This document shows, in pieces, positions 45,994 to 55,767 of a DNA stretch of 64,000 bases. The stretch's first letter is position 1; each line of letters opens with the position of its first letter. Source of the stretch: Paracoccus zeaxanthinifaciens ATCC 21588 (GTDB lineage Bacteria; Pseudomonadota; Alphaproteobacteria; Rhodobacterales; Rhodobacteraceae); NCBI RefSeq assembly GCF_000420145.1, contig NZ_ATUJ01000008.1, positions 1-64,000 on the forward strand, read 5' to 3'. The notes beneath the pieces are model-generated. The model made no database searches. It saw nothing but the letters and a program-made list of their open reading frames with translations, and was not told where the DNA came from. The translations under genes were made by a program, and so were the position numbers.

Positions 45994-46731
45994 TCAGAAC
46001 CCGAACGAGAAGCGGCGCGTGACGCCCAGGCGCAGCGAGGGCTGGTATTCCTCTTGGACGACGGGGCTGTCGGCGGCGTCGCCGATCAGCTTGCCGTAAC
46101 GGATCTCGCCCAGCAGGGCGGTGTTTTCCGTCATGGCGTATTTCGCCTCGAAGCTGATCGCGGCCTCGTTCAGGCCACCGCCGGGCTGGGTCTCGGCCAG
46201 GCCGCTGGCGGCGCTTTCGGCCGCGGTCACGCCGAAATAGGTGTTGTTGAACTCGTCGTCGCCATAGACCAGCTCGGCACCCGACCACAGCGTCAGGCGG
46301 TCGCTCAGCTCGGTGCGGTACTTCGCGCCGACCTCGCCGGTCAGCCCCTCGTGGCCGTCGAAGCCGCGACGCAGGCTGCCATAGGCCGTCACCGGACCCG
46401 CACCATAGCTGACGCGCAGGCCCAGCTCATAGGCGCGGTCGATGTCGTTCAGGCCCGACAGCTCGGGATAGTCGGCGGTATCGCGTTCACCCACCGTGCC
46501 GAAGGACGGCGAGATCGAGAAGCCCTGCTTCGTGCCGCCCGCGCCCGTGCCGAAGCCCGCGTTGCGCCAGATGACCCAGGGCGAGACCTCGCCCTCGTCC
46601 GAACCGGGATATTCCGGCCCCACGGTCGCACCCAGCCCCAGGTCGAATGAGAAGACGCGCTCGCCCGTGCCGAAATCCTGCGCGAATGCGGGCGTGGCGG
46701 CAAGAACGGCGAATGCGAGGACGTATTTCAT
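45994..46731 (-). CDS. MipA/OmpV-family outer membrane protein
   Basis: A 245-residue beta-barrel protein with a signal peptide (MKYVLAFAVLAATPAFA). Family features are LGLGATVGPEYPGSDEGEVS near the start, alternating hydrophobic strands and a terminal RRFSFGF with the aromatic last residue recognised by the BAM machinery. Members scaffold MltA with PBP1B or serve as porin-like proteins. The ATG at 46731 is chosen for the signal peptide. It is monocistronic. Confidence 0.9.
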   Translation of the reverse strand: MKYVLAFAVLAATPAFAQDFGTGERVFSFDLGLGATVGPEYPGSDEGEVSPWVIWRNAGFGTGAGGTKQGFSISPSFGTVGERDTADYPELSGLNDIDRAYELGLRVSYGAGPVTAYGSLRRGFDGHEGLTGEVGAKYRTELSDRLTLWSGAELVYGDDEFNNTYFGVTAAESAASGLAETQPGGGLNEAAISFEAKYAMTENTALLGEIRYGKLIGDAADSPVVQEEYQPSLRLGVTRRFSFGF

Positions 46732-46839
46732 GGGGCGAATCCGAAGGTGCGAGGAGGTTTGCACCATCTAACTTTCACCCCGCCCCACTGGCAACAGCCA
46801 CGGCGCCGCAGGGGCACCATGGCGCATTTTCGCAACAGG

Positions 46840-48684
46840 TCAGGCCTCGGCCTTCTCCAGCTTCTCCAGCGCCTCCAGCCACAGGGCTTCGGCGCGGGTC
46901 ATGGCCTGCCGCGCCTCGGCGTGCTTCTTGCCCCATTTCTCGGCCTCGTAGGGGTCGTTGTAGAGCGCCGGATCCGCCAGCTTCACGTCCAGCTTCGACA
47001 GCATGTCGGTCAGCTTGCCGACCCGCTCCTCGGCGCGGCGAACCTCGGCGCGCAGGTTCAGCAGCTCGTCGCGGGGGGCACGCTTGGGCGCGGCTTTCGG
47101 CTGTTCCTTGGCGGGGGGCGCGCTGTTGCCGGTCAGCAGGAAGCGGCGGTAATCGTCCAGATCGCCCTCGTAGGGGGCCACGTCGCCATCCTTGACCAGC
47201 CACAGCCGGTCCGCCACCAGCCCCAGCAGGTGCATGTCGTGGCTGACCAGCACCACCGCGCCGGTATAGTCGTTCAGCGCCTCGGACAGGGCCTCGCGGC
47301 TTTCGATGTCCAGGTGGTTGGTCGGTTCGTCCAGGATCAGCAGATGCGGCGCGTCGATCGTCGCGATCAGCAGCGACAGGCGGGCCTTCTGGCCGCCCGA
47401 CAGCTGGCCGACCTTGGTCTCGGCCTGGGCCTCCATCAGGCCGAAGCCCGCAAGGCGCGCGCGCTGCTTGGCCTGCCCCTCGTCCGGGCGCAGGCTGCGG
47501 ATGTGATCCAGCGGGGTCTCGTCCAGGTGAAGCTCGTCCACCTGGTGCTGGGCGAAATAGCCGACGCGCAGCTTGGTGGAACGCGTGATGTGCCCCGCCA
47601 TCGTGCCCAGCCGCTCGGCCAGCAGCTTCGACAGCGTGGACTTGCCCTGACCGTTGCGGCCCAGAAGCGCGATGCGGTCGTCCTGGTCGATGCGCAGGTT
47701 CAGCTTGCGCAGGACCGCGCGGTCGCCATAGCCGACGGACACGCCCTCCATCGCGACGATGGGCGGGGACAGCCCCTCGGGCTGGGGGAAGGTGAAGCGG
47801 TGGAACTTGGCCTCTTCGGGGGCGGTGATCGGCTCCATCTTGGCCAGCATCTTGACGCGGGCCTGCGCCTGGCGCGCCTTGCTGGCGGTCGCGCCGAAGC
47901 GGTCCACGAAGCTTTGCAGATGCGCGCGGCGGTCGGCCTGCTTCTTGGCCTCGGCGGCCAGCAGGGCCCGCTTCTCGGCGCGCATCCTGGTGAAGCTGTC
48001 ATAGCCGCCGGTATAGAGCGTCAGCTTCTTCGCCTCGAGATGCAGGATATGCCCGACGGCGCGGTTCAGAAGGCCGCGATCGTGGCTGATGATGATGACC
48101 GTATGCGGGTACCGCGCCAGATAGCTTTCCAGCCACAGCGCCCCTTCCAGGTCCAGGTAGTTGGTCGGTTCGTCCAGCAGCAGCAGGTCGGGCTGGGCGA
48201 ACAGCACGCCCGCCAGCGCGACGCGCATCCGCCAGCCGCCGCTGAAATCGCTGGTCGGCCGCGCCTGGTCCGCGGTCGAGAAGCCCAGCCCGTCGAGGAT
48301 CGTCGCGGCCCGCGCCTCGGCGGACCATGCGTCGATATCGGCAAGGCGGGTCTGCACCTCGGCGATGCGGGTCGGGTCGGTCGCCTGCTCGGCCTCGGCC
48401 ATCAGGGCGGCGCGTTCCTTGTCGGCGGCCAGGACCGTGTCCAGCACCGAGATCCCGGTCGCGGCGCTTTCCTGCGCCACGCCCCCGATCCGGGCCCGCG
48501 AGGGCAGCGATATCTCGCCCCCGTCCAGCGACAGTTCGCCCTTGATCAGCTTGAACAGCGTGGTCTTGCCGGCCCCGTTGGGACCGACAAGGCCGATCTT
48601 GTGACCTTCGGGAATGGTGGCCGATGCCTGCTCGAACAGCGGGCGGCCCTGGATGGAATAGGAGATGTCATCGATGCGCAGCAT
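46840..48684 (-). CDS. ABC-F family ATPase (Uup/YheS-like)
   Basis: A 614-residue soluble protein with two ABC domains: Walker A GPNGAGKTT and GRNGQGKST, signatures in the SDFSGGWRMR and LSGGQKARLSLL regions, Walker B LLLLDEPTNYLDL and LLILDEPTNHLDI. A linker of about 80 residues lies between them, and a C-terminal coiled coil (EVRRAEERVGKLTDMLSKLD) resembles Uup. ABC-F proteins act on ribosomes, relieving stalls. No membrane domain is present. It is alone on its strand. Confidence 0.92.
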   Translation of the reverse strand: MLRIDDISYSIQGRPLFEQASATIPEGHKIGLVGPNGAGKTTLFKLIKGELSLDGGEISLPSRARIGGVAQESAATGISVLDTVLAADKERAALMAEAEQATDPTRIAEVQTRLADIDAWSAEARAATILDGLGFSTADQARPTSDFSGGWRMRVALAGVLFAQPDLLLLDEPTNYLDLEGALWLESYLARYPHTVIIISHDRGLLNRAVGHILHLEAKKLTLYTGGYDSFTRMRAEKRALLAAEAKKQADRRAHLQSFVDRFGATASKARQAQARVKMLAKMEPITAPEEAKFHRFTFPQPEGLSPPIVAMEGVSVGYGDRAVLRKLNLRIDQDDRIALLGRNGQGKSTLSKLLAERLGTMAGHITRSTKLRVGYFAQHQVDELHLDETPLDHIRSLRPDEGQAKQRARLAGFGLMEAQAETKVGQLSGGQKARLSLLIATIDAPHLLILDEPTNHLDIESREALSEALNDYTGAVVLVSHDMHLLGLVADRLWLVKDGDVAPYEGDLDDYRRFLLTGNSAPPAKEQPKAAPKRAPRDELLNLRAEVRRAEERVGKLTDMLSKLDVKLADPALYNDPYEAEKWGKKHAEARQAMTRAEALWLEALEKLEKAEA

Positions 48685-48871
48685 GGCGCGGGCATGACCG
48701 ATCCCGGCCCGACCGTCAATGACCGCCGCGCCGGCAATCGACCGCGCATGGCGGATTCAGTATTCACCGGAATGGAACTGGCGGGTGGGCGCGGCCCTTC
48801 ATATGTTCCCTCATTCACCGCCCGGCGGCACCGGCCCCCGGGCGGGACCAATTGAACCGAAAGGACAAATC
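48685..48871. promoter_or_regulatory. divergent gap between the ABC-F gene and the MDR reductase gene
   Basis: A 187-base region holding the two divergent promoters. A plausible AAAGGACAAAT ribosome site lies before the ATG at 48872. No strong inverted repeat or known operator was seen. Confidence 0.35.
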
Positions 48872-49849
48872 ATGCGCAGCGTAGGCCACGAGACGTTCGG
48901 CGAACCCCAGGACGTCCTGCAGCAGGTCGAAATCGACCGCCCCAGCCCCAAGGCCGGCGAAGTGCTGATCAAGGTCATCATGGCCCCGATCCACAACCAC
49001 GACCTGTGGACGATCCGGGGCACCTACGGCACGAAGCCCCAGCTGCCCGCCACCGCCGGCAGCGAGGCCGTCGGGATCGTCGAGGAGGTCGGCCCCGAGG
49101 TCGATCCCGCGCTGAAGGGCCGCCGCGTCGCCGCTGCGGGCATCCCGGGCGCCTGGGCCGAATACGTGATCGGCCGCGCCGATGCCGTGATCCCCGTCCC
49201 CGACGAGATGTCGGACGAGGCCGCCGCCCAGCTGATCGCCATGCCCTTCAGCACCATCACGCTGCTGGAGTTCCTCAACGTCAAGGAAGGCGACTGGGTC
49301 GTCCAGACCGCCGCGAACGGCGCGGTCGGGCGCATCATGGACGTGTTGGCGCGCGAACGCGGGGTCAAGCTGCTGAACCTTGTCCGCCGCGAGGCTGCGG
49401 TGAAGGAACTGACAGAGGCGGGCCTGCAGAACGTCGTCTCGACCGACGATCCGGACTGGATCGCCAAGGCGAAGGCGATCGTCGGCGATGACGGCGCACG
49501 CGCGGCGATCGACAGCGTGGGCGGTCAGGTCGCGGGCGATCTGGTCGAACTGCTGGGCCACGAAGGGCTGCTGGTCACCTTCGGCGCGATGGCCGAACCG
49601 ACCCTGCCGCTGTCCTCGGGTCAGCTGATCTTCAAGCACATCACGGTCAAGGGCTTCTGGGGTGCCATCGTCATGACCCAGACCCCCGCCGAGGATCGCC
49701 AGCGCATGTTCGGCGAACTGATCCGGCTGATCCTGAACGGCAAGCTGGTCCTGACCTCGGGCGGCGATTTCGCGCTGGAGAACCCGCGCGAGGCCGCGAA
49801 GGCCAGCCTGACGGCGGGCCGCAACGGCAAGATCATGTTCAAGCCGTAA
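48872..49849 (+). CDS. zinc-independent MDR reductase (quinone or enoyl-ACP/CoA reductase-like)
   Basis: A 325-residue medium-chain reductase. It has an N-terminal GroES-like fold (KVIMAPIHNHDLWTIRGTYG), a TAGSEAVGIVEEVG turn and an NADPH site TAANGAVGRIMDVLA. The APIHNHDL and RGTYG spacing resembles mitochondrial trans-2-enoyl-CoA reductases (MECR/Etr1); zinc-ligand cysteines are absent. Either a quinone oxidoreductase or an enoyl-thioester reductase is possible. Confidence 0.85.
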   Translation: MRSVGHETFGEPQDVLQQVEIDRPSPKAGEVLIKVIMAPIHNHDLWTIRGTYGTKPQLPATAGSEAVGIVEEVGPEVDPALKGRRVAAAGIPGAWAEYVIGRADAVIPVPDEMSDEAAAQLIAMPFSTITLLEFLNVKEGDWVVQTAANGAVGRIMDVLARERGVKLLNLVRREAAVKELTEAGLQNVVSTDDPDWIAKAKAIVGDDGARAAIDSVGGQVAGDLVELLGHEGLLVTFGAMAEPTLPLSSGQLIFKHITVKGFWGAIVMTQTPAEDRQRMFGELIRLILNGKLVLTSGGDFALENPREAAKASLTAGRNGKIMFKP

Positions 49850-49870
49850 GCAGGCTTCGGGCGGGGGCGC

Positions 49871-50251
49871 TCAGCCCTCGCCCAACCCCGTCTGCGCCAG
49901 GTAATGGCGCACGGCATCCGCGACATGCCGGAACCTGTCGCCGCCCAGATGCTTGCCGCCATACCAGCGCGTGACGATCACGACGTGATCGGTCAGACCC
50001 GCGCGTTCCAGCATCTGCAGGATCAGCATGCCCGCCCCGCCCTCGCCGTCGTCGTCCTTGGCCGGTTCGCCCGACAGGATCGCGGCCCAGCTGTGATGGG
50101 TGGCCTTCTGGAACCGCTTGGTCCGCTTCAGCTCGGCCAGCAGCGCCTCGACGCCCGCCTTGTCGGTCACCGGACCGCCCGCGACCGCGTATTTCGATCC
50201 GCGATCCGAGATGATCTTGTCGAAGACCTGCATCTCAACGCCGTCGGACAT
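49871..50251 (-). CDS. YigZ/IMPACT family protein
   Basis: A 126-residue single-domain member of the IMPACT family. Typical stretches are KAGVEALLAELKRTKRFQKATHH without the quoted tail, DDDGEGGAGM, and VVIVTRWYGGKHLG. It covers only the N-terminal (UPF0029) half; the extra C-terminal domain of YigZ is missing. Its start overlaps the Fur gene's end by 17 bases on the same strand. The function of bacterial members is unclear. Confidence 0.85.
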   Translation of the reverse strand: MSDGVEMQVFDKIISDRGSKYAVAGGPVTDKAGVEALLAELKRTKRFQKATHHSWAAILSGEPAKDDDGEGGAGMLILQMLERAGLTDHVVIVTRWYGGKHLGGDRFRHVADAVRHYLAQTGLGEG

Positions 50252-50666
50252 AGAGTTCCAGCCTGTGATGCACGATCTCGTATCCCATCTCGGCCGCGAT
50301 CTCGGCCTGAAGACGCTCGATGCGTTCGTTGTGGAACTCCATCACCTCGCCGCTGTCCACGTCGATCATGTGGTCGTGATGGGACTGGTCGGCGGCCTCC
50401 CACCGGGCGGGTTCGCCCTGGAATTCCAGCTTCTCGATCACGCCCTGGGTCTGCAGCGTCGTCAGCGTGCGATAGACGGTGGCCAGCGACACCCCTGCCC
50501 CCGCGGCGACCGCACGGGCGTGCAGCTCGGCCGCGTCGGGATGATCCTCGGCCGAGGCGATGACCCCCAGCAGCGCCGCACGCTGGCGCGTGACCCGCAC
50601 GCCCGCCGCCCGCAGCGCATCTTCCAGCGCGGCCGCCCGCGCATCGTTCTGAAATGGCTTGCTCAT
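50235..50666 (-). CDS. Fur-family regulator, probably manganese-responsive (Mur-like)
   Basis: A 143-residue Fur protein with the recognition helix region GAGVSLATVYRTLTTLQTQG and a His-rich metal site QSHHDHMIDVDSGEVMEFHNE. It has no cysteine at all, so the CxxC zinc site of Zur and classical Fur is absent, as in alphaproteobacterial Mur. It is divergent from a SitABCD-type importer with palindromes in the gap, strongly suggesting manganese control. The ATG at 50666 is used; the upstream one adds five residues. Confidence 0.88.
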   Translation of the reverse strand: MSKPFQNDARAAALEDALRAAGVRVTRQRAALLGVIASAEDHPDAAELHARAVAAGAGVSLATVYRTLTTLQTQGVIEKLEFQGEPARWEAADQSHHDHMIDVDSGEVMEFHNERIERLQAEIAAEMGYEIVHHRLELYVRRR

Positions 50667-50695
50667 GGTTTCAGCATGCACCGGACCGGCGTCAG

Positions 50696-50738
50696 TTGCA
50701 ACTGGTTCTCAACTGTTGACAGTTGCGAACGATTCGCA
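50696..50738. promoter_or_regulatory. two Fur/Mur-type operators in the sit promoter region
   Basis: Operator B (50724-50738) is a perfect inverted repeat, TGCGAA-CGA-TTCGCA. Operator A (50696-50712) is TTGCAACTGGTTCTCAA, an imperfect palindrome with the same half-site style. Both lie between the divergent mur-like and sitA-like genes, 29-71 bases before the sitA ATG. This pattern matches Mur-responsive sequences described in other alphaproteobacteria; the exact consensus was not checked. Confidence 0.7.
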
Positions 50739-50766
50739 GAAGCTCCGGCGCAGGAGGTCCAACGAC

Positions 50767-51639
50767 ATGCTTCGCACCCTGACTGCCCTGCTTCTTCTGT
50801 CGCCGCTGACGGCCCATGCCGATGACCTGAAGGTCGCGACCAGCTTCACCATCCTGGCCGACATGGCCCGCAACGTCGCGGGCGACCTGGCCGAGGTGAA
50901 CTCGATCACGCCCCCCGGCGCCGAGATCCACGGATACGAACCCACGCCCCGCGACGTGATCGCCATCAGCGACAGCGACCTGATCATCGTGAACGGCATG
51001 AACCTGGACGACTGGACGCAGCAGTTCCTGTCGCGCGCGGGCGATGTGCCGGTCGCGGTGCTGTCGGACGGGGTCCAGCCCATCTCGATCACCGGGGGCG
51101 ATTACGACGGGCGACCGAACCCCCATGCCTGGATGGCGCTGGATTCCGCACTGATCTACGTGGACAACATCGCGACCGCCCTGTCCGAGGTGGACCCGGA
51201 CAACGCCGCGACCTATGCCGCCAATGCCGAAACCTACAAGGCGCAGATCGCCGGGGTGATCGGCCCGCTGCGCGACGCGGCCCGCGCCCTGCCCGAGGAC
51301 CGCCGCTGGCTGGTCTCGTCCGAGGGGGCGTTCTCCTATCTGGCGCGGGATTTCGGGCTGTCCGAACTGTATCTGTGGCCGATCAATTCCGACGGTCAGG
51401 GCACGCCCCAGCAGGTCCGCGCGCTGATCGACAGCATGCGCGACAGCGGCGCGCCGGTGATCTTCTCGGAAAGCACGGTCAGCGACCGACCAGCGAAACG
51501 CATCGCGCGTGAAACCGGGGCGGCCTATGGCGGCGTTCTGTATGTCGACAGCCTGTCGGATGCGTCCGGGCCGGTCCCGACATATCTGGACCTGCTGCGC
51601 GTCACGTCCGAGACGATCATCGAAGGGATCTCCGAGTGA
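50767..51639 (+). CDS. sitA: manganese/zinc ABC transporter, periplasmic binding protein (SitA-like)
   Basis: A 290-residue cluster A-I metal-binding protein with a 17-18-residue signal peptide ([18 protein letters not shown]). The four metal ligands fall at His55 (GAEIHGYEP), His120 (PNPHAWMA), Glu186 ([10 protein letters not shown]) and Asp261 (YVDSLSD), the His-His-Glu-Asp set of manganese or iron-type proteins rather than His-rich ZnuA. First gene of the importer; the stop overlaps the ATPase start (GTGA). Confidence 0.9.
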   Translation: MLRTLTALLLLSPLTAHADDLKVATSFTILADMARNVAGDLAEVNSITPPGAEIHGYEPTPRDVIAISDSDLIIVNGMNLDDWTQQFLSRAGDVPVAVLSDGVQPISITGGDYDGRPNPHAWMALDSALIYVDNIATALSEVDPDNAATYAANAETYKAQIAGVIGPLRDAARALPEDRRWLVSSEGAFSYLARDFGLSELYLWPINSDGQGTPQQVRALIDSMRDSGAPVIFSESTVSDRPAKRIARETGAAYGGVLYVDSLSDASGPVPTYLDLLRVTSETIIEGISE

Positions 51640-52487
51640 GCGATCACGGAATAGAGGCGGCGGGCCTGACCGTCGCCTATCGCAACGGCCACCGCGCGCT
51701 GCACGACGCGACCTTCACCGTGCCGCGTGCCTCGGTGACGGCACTGGTGGGGGTGAACGGCGCGGGGAAATCGACCCTGTTCAAGGCGCTGATGGGGCTG
51801 CTGCACCACGCATCCGGGCGGGTGTCGATCATGGGGCTGGAGGTGCGGCAGGCGCTGGCCCGCAACCTCGTGGCCTATGTGCCCCAATCCGAGGAGGTGG
51901 ACTGGAGCTTTCCGGTGCTGGTCGAGGACGTGGTGATGATGGGGCGCTACGGGCATATGGGGTTCCTGCGCCGCGCGCGGGCGGCCGACCGGCAGGCCGT
52001 CGCATTGGCACTGGCCCGCGTCGGCATGACCGATTTCGCCCAGCGCCAGATCGGCGAGTTGTCGGGCGGCCAGAAGAAGCGCGTCTTCCTGGCCCGTGCC
52101 CTGGCGCAAGAGGCGCAGGTCATCCTGCTGGACGAACCCTTCACCGGCGTCGACGTGGAAACCGAACAGGCGATCATCGCCCTTCTGCGCCAGATGCGGG
52201 ACGAGGGGCGCGTGATGCTGGTATCGACCCACGACCTGGGGTCGGTCCCCGAATATTGCGACCGCGTGGTGCTGGTGAAGGGCACGGTGCTGGCATCCGG
52301 CCCGACCGCCACGACCTTCACCCCCGAAAACCTGCGCGAGGCGTTCGGCGGCGTGCTGCGCCACTTCATGCTGGGCGGAAGCGACCTGCACGACGATCCG
52401 GACCACCGGGCCGTGGATGTCTTCACGGACGACGAACGCCCGCTGATCTTCTATGACGACCAGCACCGCACCGGGGGCGGCGCGTGA
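51636..52487 (+). CDS. sitB: manganese/zinc ABC transporter, ATPase (SitB-like)
   Basis: A 283-residue ATPase with Walker [11 protein letters not shown], signature [15 protein letters not shown] and Walker [14 protein letters not shown]. It starts at a GTG overlapping the sitA stop and overlaps the permease gene by four bases. Confidence 0.92.
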   Translation: MSDHGIEAAGLTVAYRNGHRALHDATFTVPRASVTALVGVNGAGKSTLFKALMGLLHHASGRVSIMGLEVRQALARNLVAYVPQSEEVDWSFPVLVEDVVMMGRYGHMGFLRRARAADRQAVALALARVGMTDFAQRQIGELSGGQKKRVFLARALAQEAQVILLDEPFTGVDVETEQAIIALLRQMRDEGRVMLVSTHDLGSVPEYCDRVVLVKGTVLASGPTATTFTPENLREAFGGVLRHFMLGGSDLHDDPDHRAVDVFTDDERPLIFYDDQHRTGGGA

Positions 52488-53350
52488 TGCTGGAGCTGCT
52501 GCTGACGCCGTTCGAATACGGCTACATGGCGACGGCGATCTGGGTCTCGGCGCTGGTGGGCGGGGTCTGCGCCTTCCTGTCGGCCTATCTGATGCTCAAG
52601 GGCTGGAGCCTGATCGGCGATGCGCTGTCCCACTCCATCGTCCCGGGCGTCGCGGGCGCCTACATGCTGGGGCTGCCCTTCGCGATCGGTGCCTTCCTTG
52701 CGGGCGGGCTGGCCGCGCTGAGCATGCTGTTCCTGAACAACCGCACGGGCCTGAAGCAGGACGCCATCATCGGGCTGATCTTCACCGGCTTCTTCGGGGT
52801 GGGGCTGTTCATCGTGTCGCTGAACCCCGTCGCGGTGGACCTGCAGCTGATCACCATGGGCAACATCCTGGCCATCGCGCCGGGGGACGTGGTGCAGCTG
52901 CTGCTGATATCTGGCGTCTCGCTGGCAATCCTGCTGCTGAAATGGCGCGACCTGATGGTGGTCTTCTTCGACGAGAGCCACGCCCGCACCGTGGGCCTGC
53001 ACCCCACCCGCCTGAAGGCGCTGTTCTTCACCCTGCTGGCGGCATCCACCGTGGCCGCGATGCAGACCGTGGGCGCGTTCCTCGTGATCGCGCTGGTCGT
53101 GACGCCGGGGGCCACGGCCTATCTGCTGACCGATCGCTTTCCGCGCCTGATCGCGATTTCCGTCGCGATCGGCAGCACGACTTCGGCGGTCGGGGCCTAT
53201 GCCAGCTTCTTCATCGACGGGGCGACGGGCGGGATCATCGTGGCGCTGCAGACGATCCTGTTCCTGCTGGCCTTCGCCTTCGCGCCGACCCATGGCGTGC
53301 TGGCATCGCGCAGGCGCGCCCGCGCCGCCGTCGAAGGGGGCAGGACATGA
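52484..53350 (+). CDS. sitC: manganese/zinc ABC transporter, permease (SitC-like)
   Basis: A 288-residue ABC-3 permease with about eight helices ([33 protein letters not shown]). It ends with a basic tail, and its stop overlaps the next permease (ATGA). Works as a heterodimer with the next gene product. Confidence 0.92.
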   Translation: MMLELLLTPFEYGYMATAIWVSALVGGVCAFLSAYLMLKGWSLIGDALSHSIVPGVAGAYMLGLPFAIGAFLAGGLAALSMLFLNNRTGLKQDAIIGLIFTGFFGVGLFIVSLNPVAVDLQLITMGNILAIAPGDVVQLLLISGVSLAILLLKWRDLMVVFFDESHARTVGLHPTRLKALFFTLLAASTVAAMQTVGAFLVIALVVTPGATAYLLTDRFPRLIAISVAIGSTTSAVGAYASFFIDGATGGIIVALQTILFLLAFAFAPTHGVLASRRRARAAVEGGRT

Positions 53351-54156
53351 GCTGGCTGACCCTTCCCTTCAGCTTTCCCGTGATGGCCGATGCGGCCATG
53401 ATCGCGGTGATCGTGGCGATCCCGGCGGCGATCCTCAGCTGCTTCCTGGTCCTGAAGGGCTGGGCGCTGATGGGCGACGGGATCAGCCACGCCGTGTTCC
53501 CCGGCATCGTGCTGGCCTATATCCTGGGGCTGCCGCTGCTGGCGGGGGCCTTCGTCGCGGGGATGATCTGCGCGACGGGCGCGGGCTGGCTGGACGCCAA
53601 CAGCCGCATCAAGTCCGACACGGCCCTGGGCGTCGTCATGGCAGGCATGTTCGCGCTTGGCCTGATCCTGTTCGTGATGTTCCCCAGCAACGTGCATCTG
53701 GACCACATCCTGTTCGGCAACATCCTCGGCATCGGGCCGCAGGACTTCGCGCAGGCGGTGCCCATCGCGGTGGCGGTGACGGGGATCCTGCTGCTGAAAT
53801 GGCGCGACTTCGCGCTGCTGGCCTTCGATCCGGTGCAGGCGCGCGTGTCGGGGCTGCGCACGGGCTGGCTGCATTACGGGCTGCTGGCGATGATCGCGGC
53901 ATCGGTGGTGGCGATGCTGTCCTCGGTCGGCATCATCCTGTCGATCGGCCTGCTGATCGCGCCGGGGGCCATCGCCTTCCTGCTGACGCGCAGGCTGCAG
54001 GCGATGATGGCGGTCGCCACGGTCATCGCGGTCGGGGCATCGCTGGCAGGGGTCTGGGCCAGCTTCTGGCTGGACAGCGCGCCCGCCCCCACGATCATCG
54101 TGATCCTGACGGGCTGCTTCGTGCTGGCCTTCGCCTGGCGTCAGATCCGCGTCTGA
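53347..54156 (+). CDS. sitD: manganese/zinc ABC transporter, permease (SitD-like)
   Basis: A 269-residue ABC-3 permease, homologous to the previous one (CFLVLKGWALMGDGISHAVF and SSVGIILSIGLLIAPGAIAF). Two different permeases in one operon fit the Sit type rather than ZnuABC, which has one. Last gene of the importer, 59 bases before the GH1 gene. Confidence 0.92.
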   Translation: MSWLTLPFSFPVMADAAMIAVIVAIPAAILSCFLVLKGWALMGDGISHAVFPGIVLAYILGLPLLAGAFVAGMICATGAGWLDANSRIKSDTALGVVMAGMFALGLILFVMFPSNVHLDHILFGNILGIGPQDFAQAVPIAVAVTGILLLKWRDFALLAFDPVQARVSGLRTGWLHYGLLAMIAASVVAMLSSVGIILSIGLLIAPGAIAFLLTRRLQAMMAVATVIAVGASLAGVWASFWLDSAPAPTIIVILTGCFVLAFAWRQIRV

Positions 54157-54215
54157 GGCCCCTTTCAAATGGCGTGGCAGCATGCCAGCATTCCGGCGCA
54201 ATCAAGGAGGGCGTC

Positions 54216-55529
54216 ATGCTGCCACCCCGCTCGGACTTTCCCGCCGATTTCGTCTTCGGTGCCGCCACCTCGGCCTATCAGATCGAGGGGTCCTCGAACG
54301 GGAATGCGGGCGCGTCCCACTGGGACAGCTTTGCCGCCACGCCGGGCAACATCATGGATGACAGCAACGGCAGCATCGCCTGCGACCATTACAACCGCTG
54401 GCCCGAGGATCTGGACCTGATCCGCGATGCGGGAATGGGGGCCTATCGCTTCTCGACCAGCTGGGCGCGGGTGATGCCCGACGGCGCGACGCCGAACCCC
54501 GAGGGGATGGATTTCTACGACCGGCTGGTCGACGGGATGCTGGAACGCGGGCTGCAACCGCATCTGACCTATTACCACTGGGAACTGCCCGCGGCGCTTG
54601 CGGTCAAGGGCGGCTGGCAGAACCGCGACATCGCGGCCCGCTTCGCCGATTACTGCGTGGCGGTGAATGCGCGGCTGGGCGACCGCATCGCCGGTGCGGC
54701 CACCCTGAACGAGCCGTGGTGCATCGCCTGGCTGTCGCATTTCCTGGGCCATCACGCGCCGGGCCTGCGCGACATCCGCGCGGCGGGTCATGCCATGCAC
54801 CACGTGCTGCTGGCCCATGGGCAGGCCATGTCCGCCCTGCGGGCCGAGGGGGCGAAGAACCTCGGGATCGTCCTGAACTTCGAGACCGCGCACCCCGCCG
54901 ACGACACCCCCGCCGCCGCCCGCACCGCCGAGGTGCAGGACGCCATCTACAACCAGTGGTTCATCCGCGCCGTCATGGGACAGGGCTATCCCGAGGCCGC
55001 GCTGGAAGGGCTGCGCCCCCACATGCCCGCGGGCTGGGAAGAGGACATGCAAGCCATCGCCCAGCCGATCGACTGGCTGGGGGTGAATTACTACACCCGC
55101 AAGCTGCATGCCCCCGGCGCGGGGCTGTGGCCCGCCGCCCGCGACGTGGCCGGCCCCCTGCCCAAGACCCAGATGGACTGGGAGATTCGCCCCGAGGGCC
55201 TGACCGAGTTCCTGACCCGCCTCAAGCGCGACCATGTGGGCGATCTGCCCATCTTCGTGACCGAGAACGGCATGGCCGAGGCCGCGGGCCCGGACGTGAC
55301 GCAGGACCCCACGCGCGTGGCCTTCATCGGCGATCACCTTCGCGCGGCAAAGGCTGCGATGGATCAGGGCGTGAACCTGCGCGGGTTCTTCTACTGGTCG
55401 CTTCTGGACAATTACGAATGGGGCTGGGGATACGGGCCGCGCTTCGGGCTGGTCCATGTCGATTACGCGACCCAGAAGCGGACGCCGAAATCCAGCTGGC
55501 ACGCCATGCGCGCGATGCTGGCAGGCTGA
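54216..55529 (+). CDS. GH1 family beta-glycosidase
   Basis: A 437-residue TIM-barrel glycosidase. The acid/base Glu is in TLNEPW (Glu166) and the nucleophile in VTENG (Glu350). GAATSAYQIEGS and WSLLDNYEWGWGYGPRFGLV are the sugar-binding ends. No signal peptide, so it acts in the cytoplasm on beta-glucosides or similar. AAGGAGG precedes the ATG at 54216. No sugar transporter or regulator is beside it. Confidence 0.93.
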   Translation: MLPPRSDFPADFVFGAATSAYQIEGSSNGNAGASHWDSFAATPGNIMDDSNGSIACDHYNRWPEDLDLIRDAGMGAYRFSTSWARVMPDGATPNPEGMDFYDRLVDGMLERGLQPHLTYYHWELPAALAVKGGWQNRDIAARFADYCVAVNARLGDRIAGAATLNEPWCIAWLSHFLGHHAPGLRDIRAAGHAMHHVLLAHGQAMSALRAEGAKNLGIVLNFETAHPADDTPAAARTAEVQDAIYNQWFIRAVMGQGYPEAALEGLRPHMPAGWEEDMQAIAQPIDWLGVNYYTRKLHAPGAGLWPAARDVAGPLPKTQMDWEIRPEGLTEFLTRLKRDHVGDLPIFVTENGMAEAAGPDVTQDPTRVAFIGDHLRAAKAAMDQGVNLRGFFYWSLLDNYEWGWGYGPRFGLVHVDYATQKRTPKSSWHAMRAMLAG

Positions 55530-55602
55530 TGCGCGCCATGTTGCGACGATGCCGCCCGCGCGCTATCTGCAACGGATCCATGACCGCAGGGGGGCACAGG
55601 CC

Positions 55603-55767
55603 ATGATCGTCATCGCAGCCATCGTCATCGGGGCCGCATTGGGCTGGCACCGCGCGGGCAAGCTGGGCGGGGACACCCGCGACCGCATCCAGTATGCCGC
55701 CGTCCACGCCATCGCGCTGGCGGCGGCGGGGGTTCTTGCCACGGTCGTCATCGACAGGTCGGTCTGA
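55603..55767 (+). CDS. small two-helix membrane protein
   Basis: A 54-residue protein with two hydrophobic helices (MIVIAAIVIGAALGW and VHAIALAAAGVLATVVI) joined by a short charged turn. The ATG at 55603 follows a G-rich site; upstream in-frame starts lack one. Its stop overlaps the VWA gene start by one base (TGATG), which supports it being real and co-translated. No family recognised. Confidence 0.65.
   Translation: MIVIAAIVIGAALGWHRAGKLGGDTRDRIQYAAVHAIALAAAGVLATVVIDRSV

Noticed and set aside
50235..50666. Calling the Fur protein Zur
   Set aside because: It has no cysteines for the CxxC zinc site and lies next to a Sit-type, not a Znu-type, importer.
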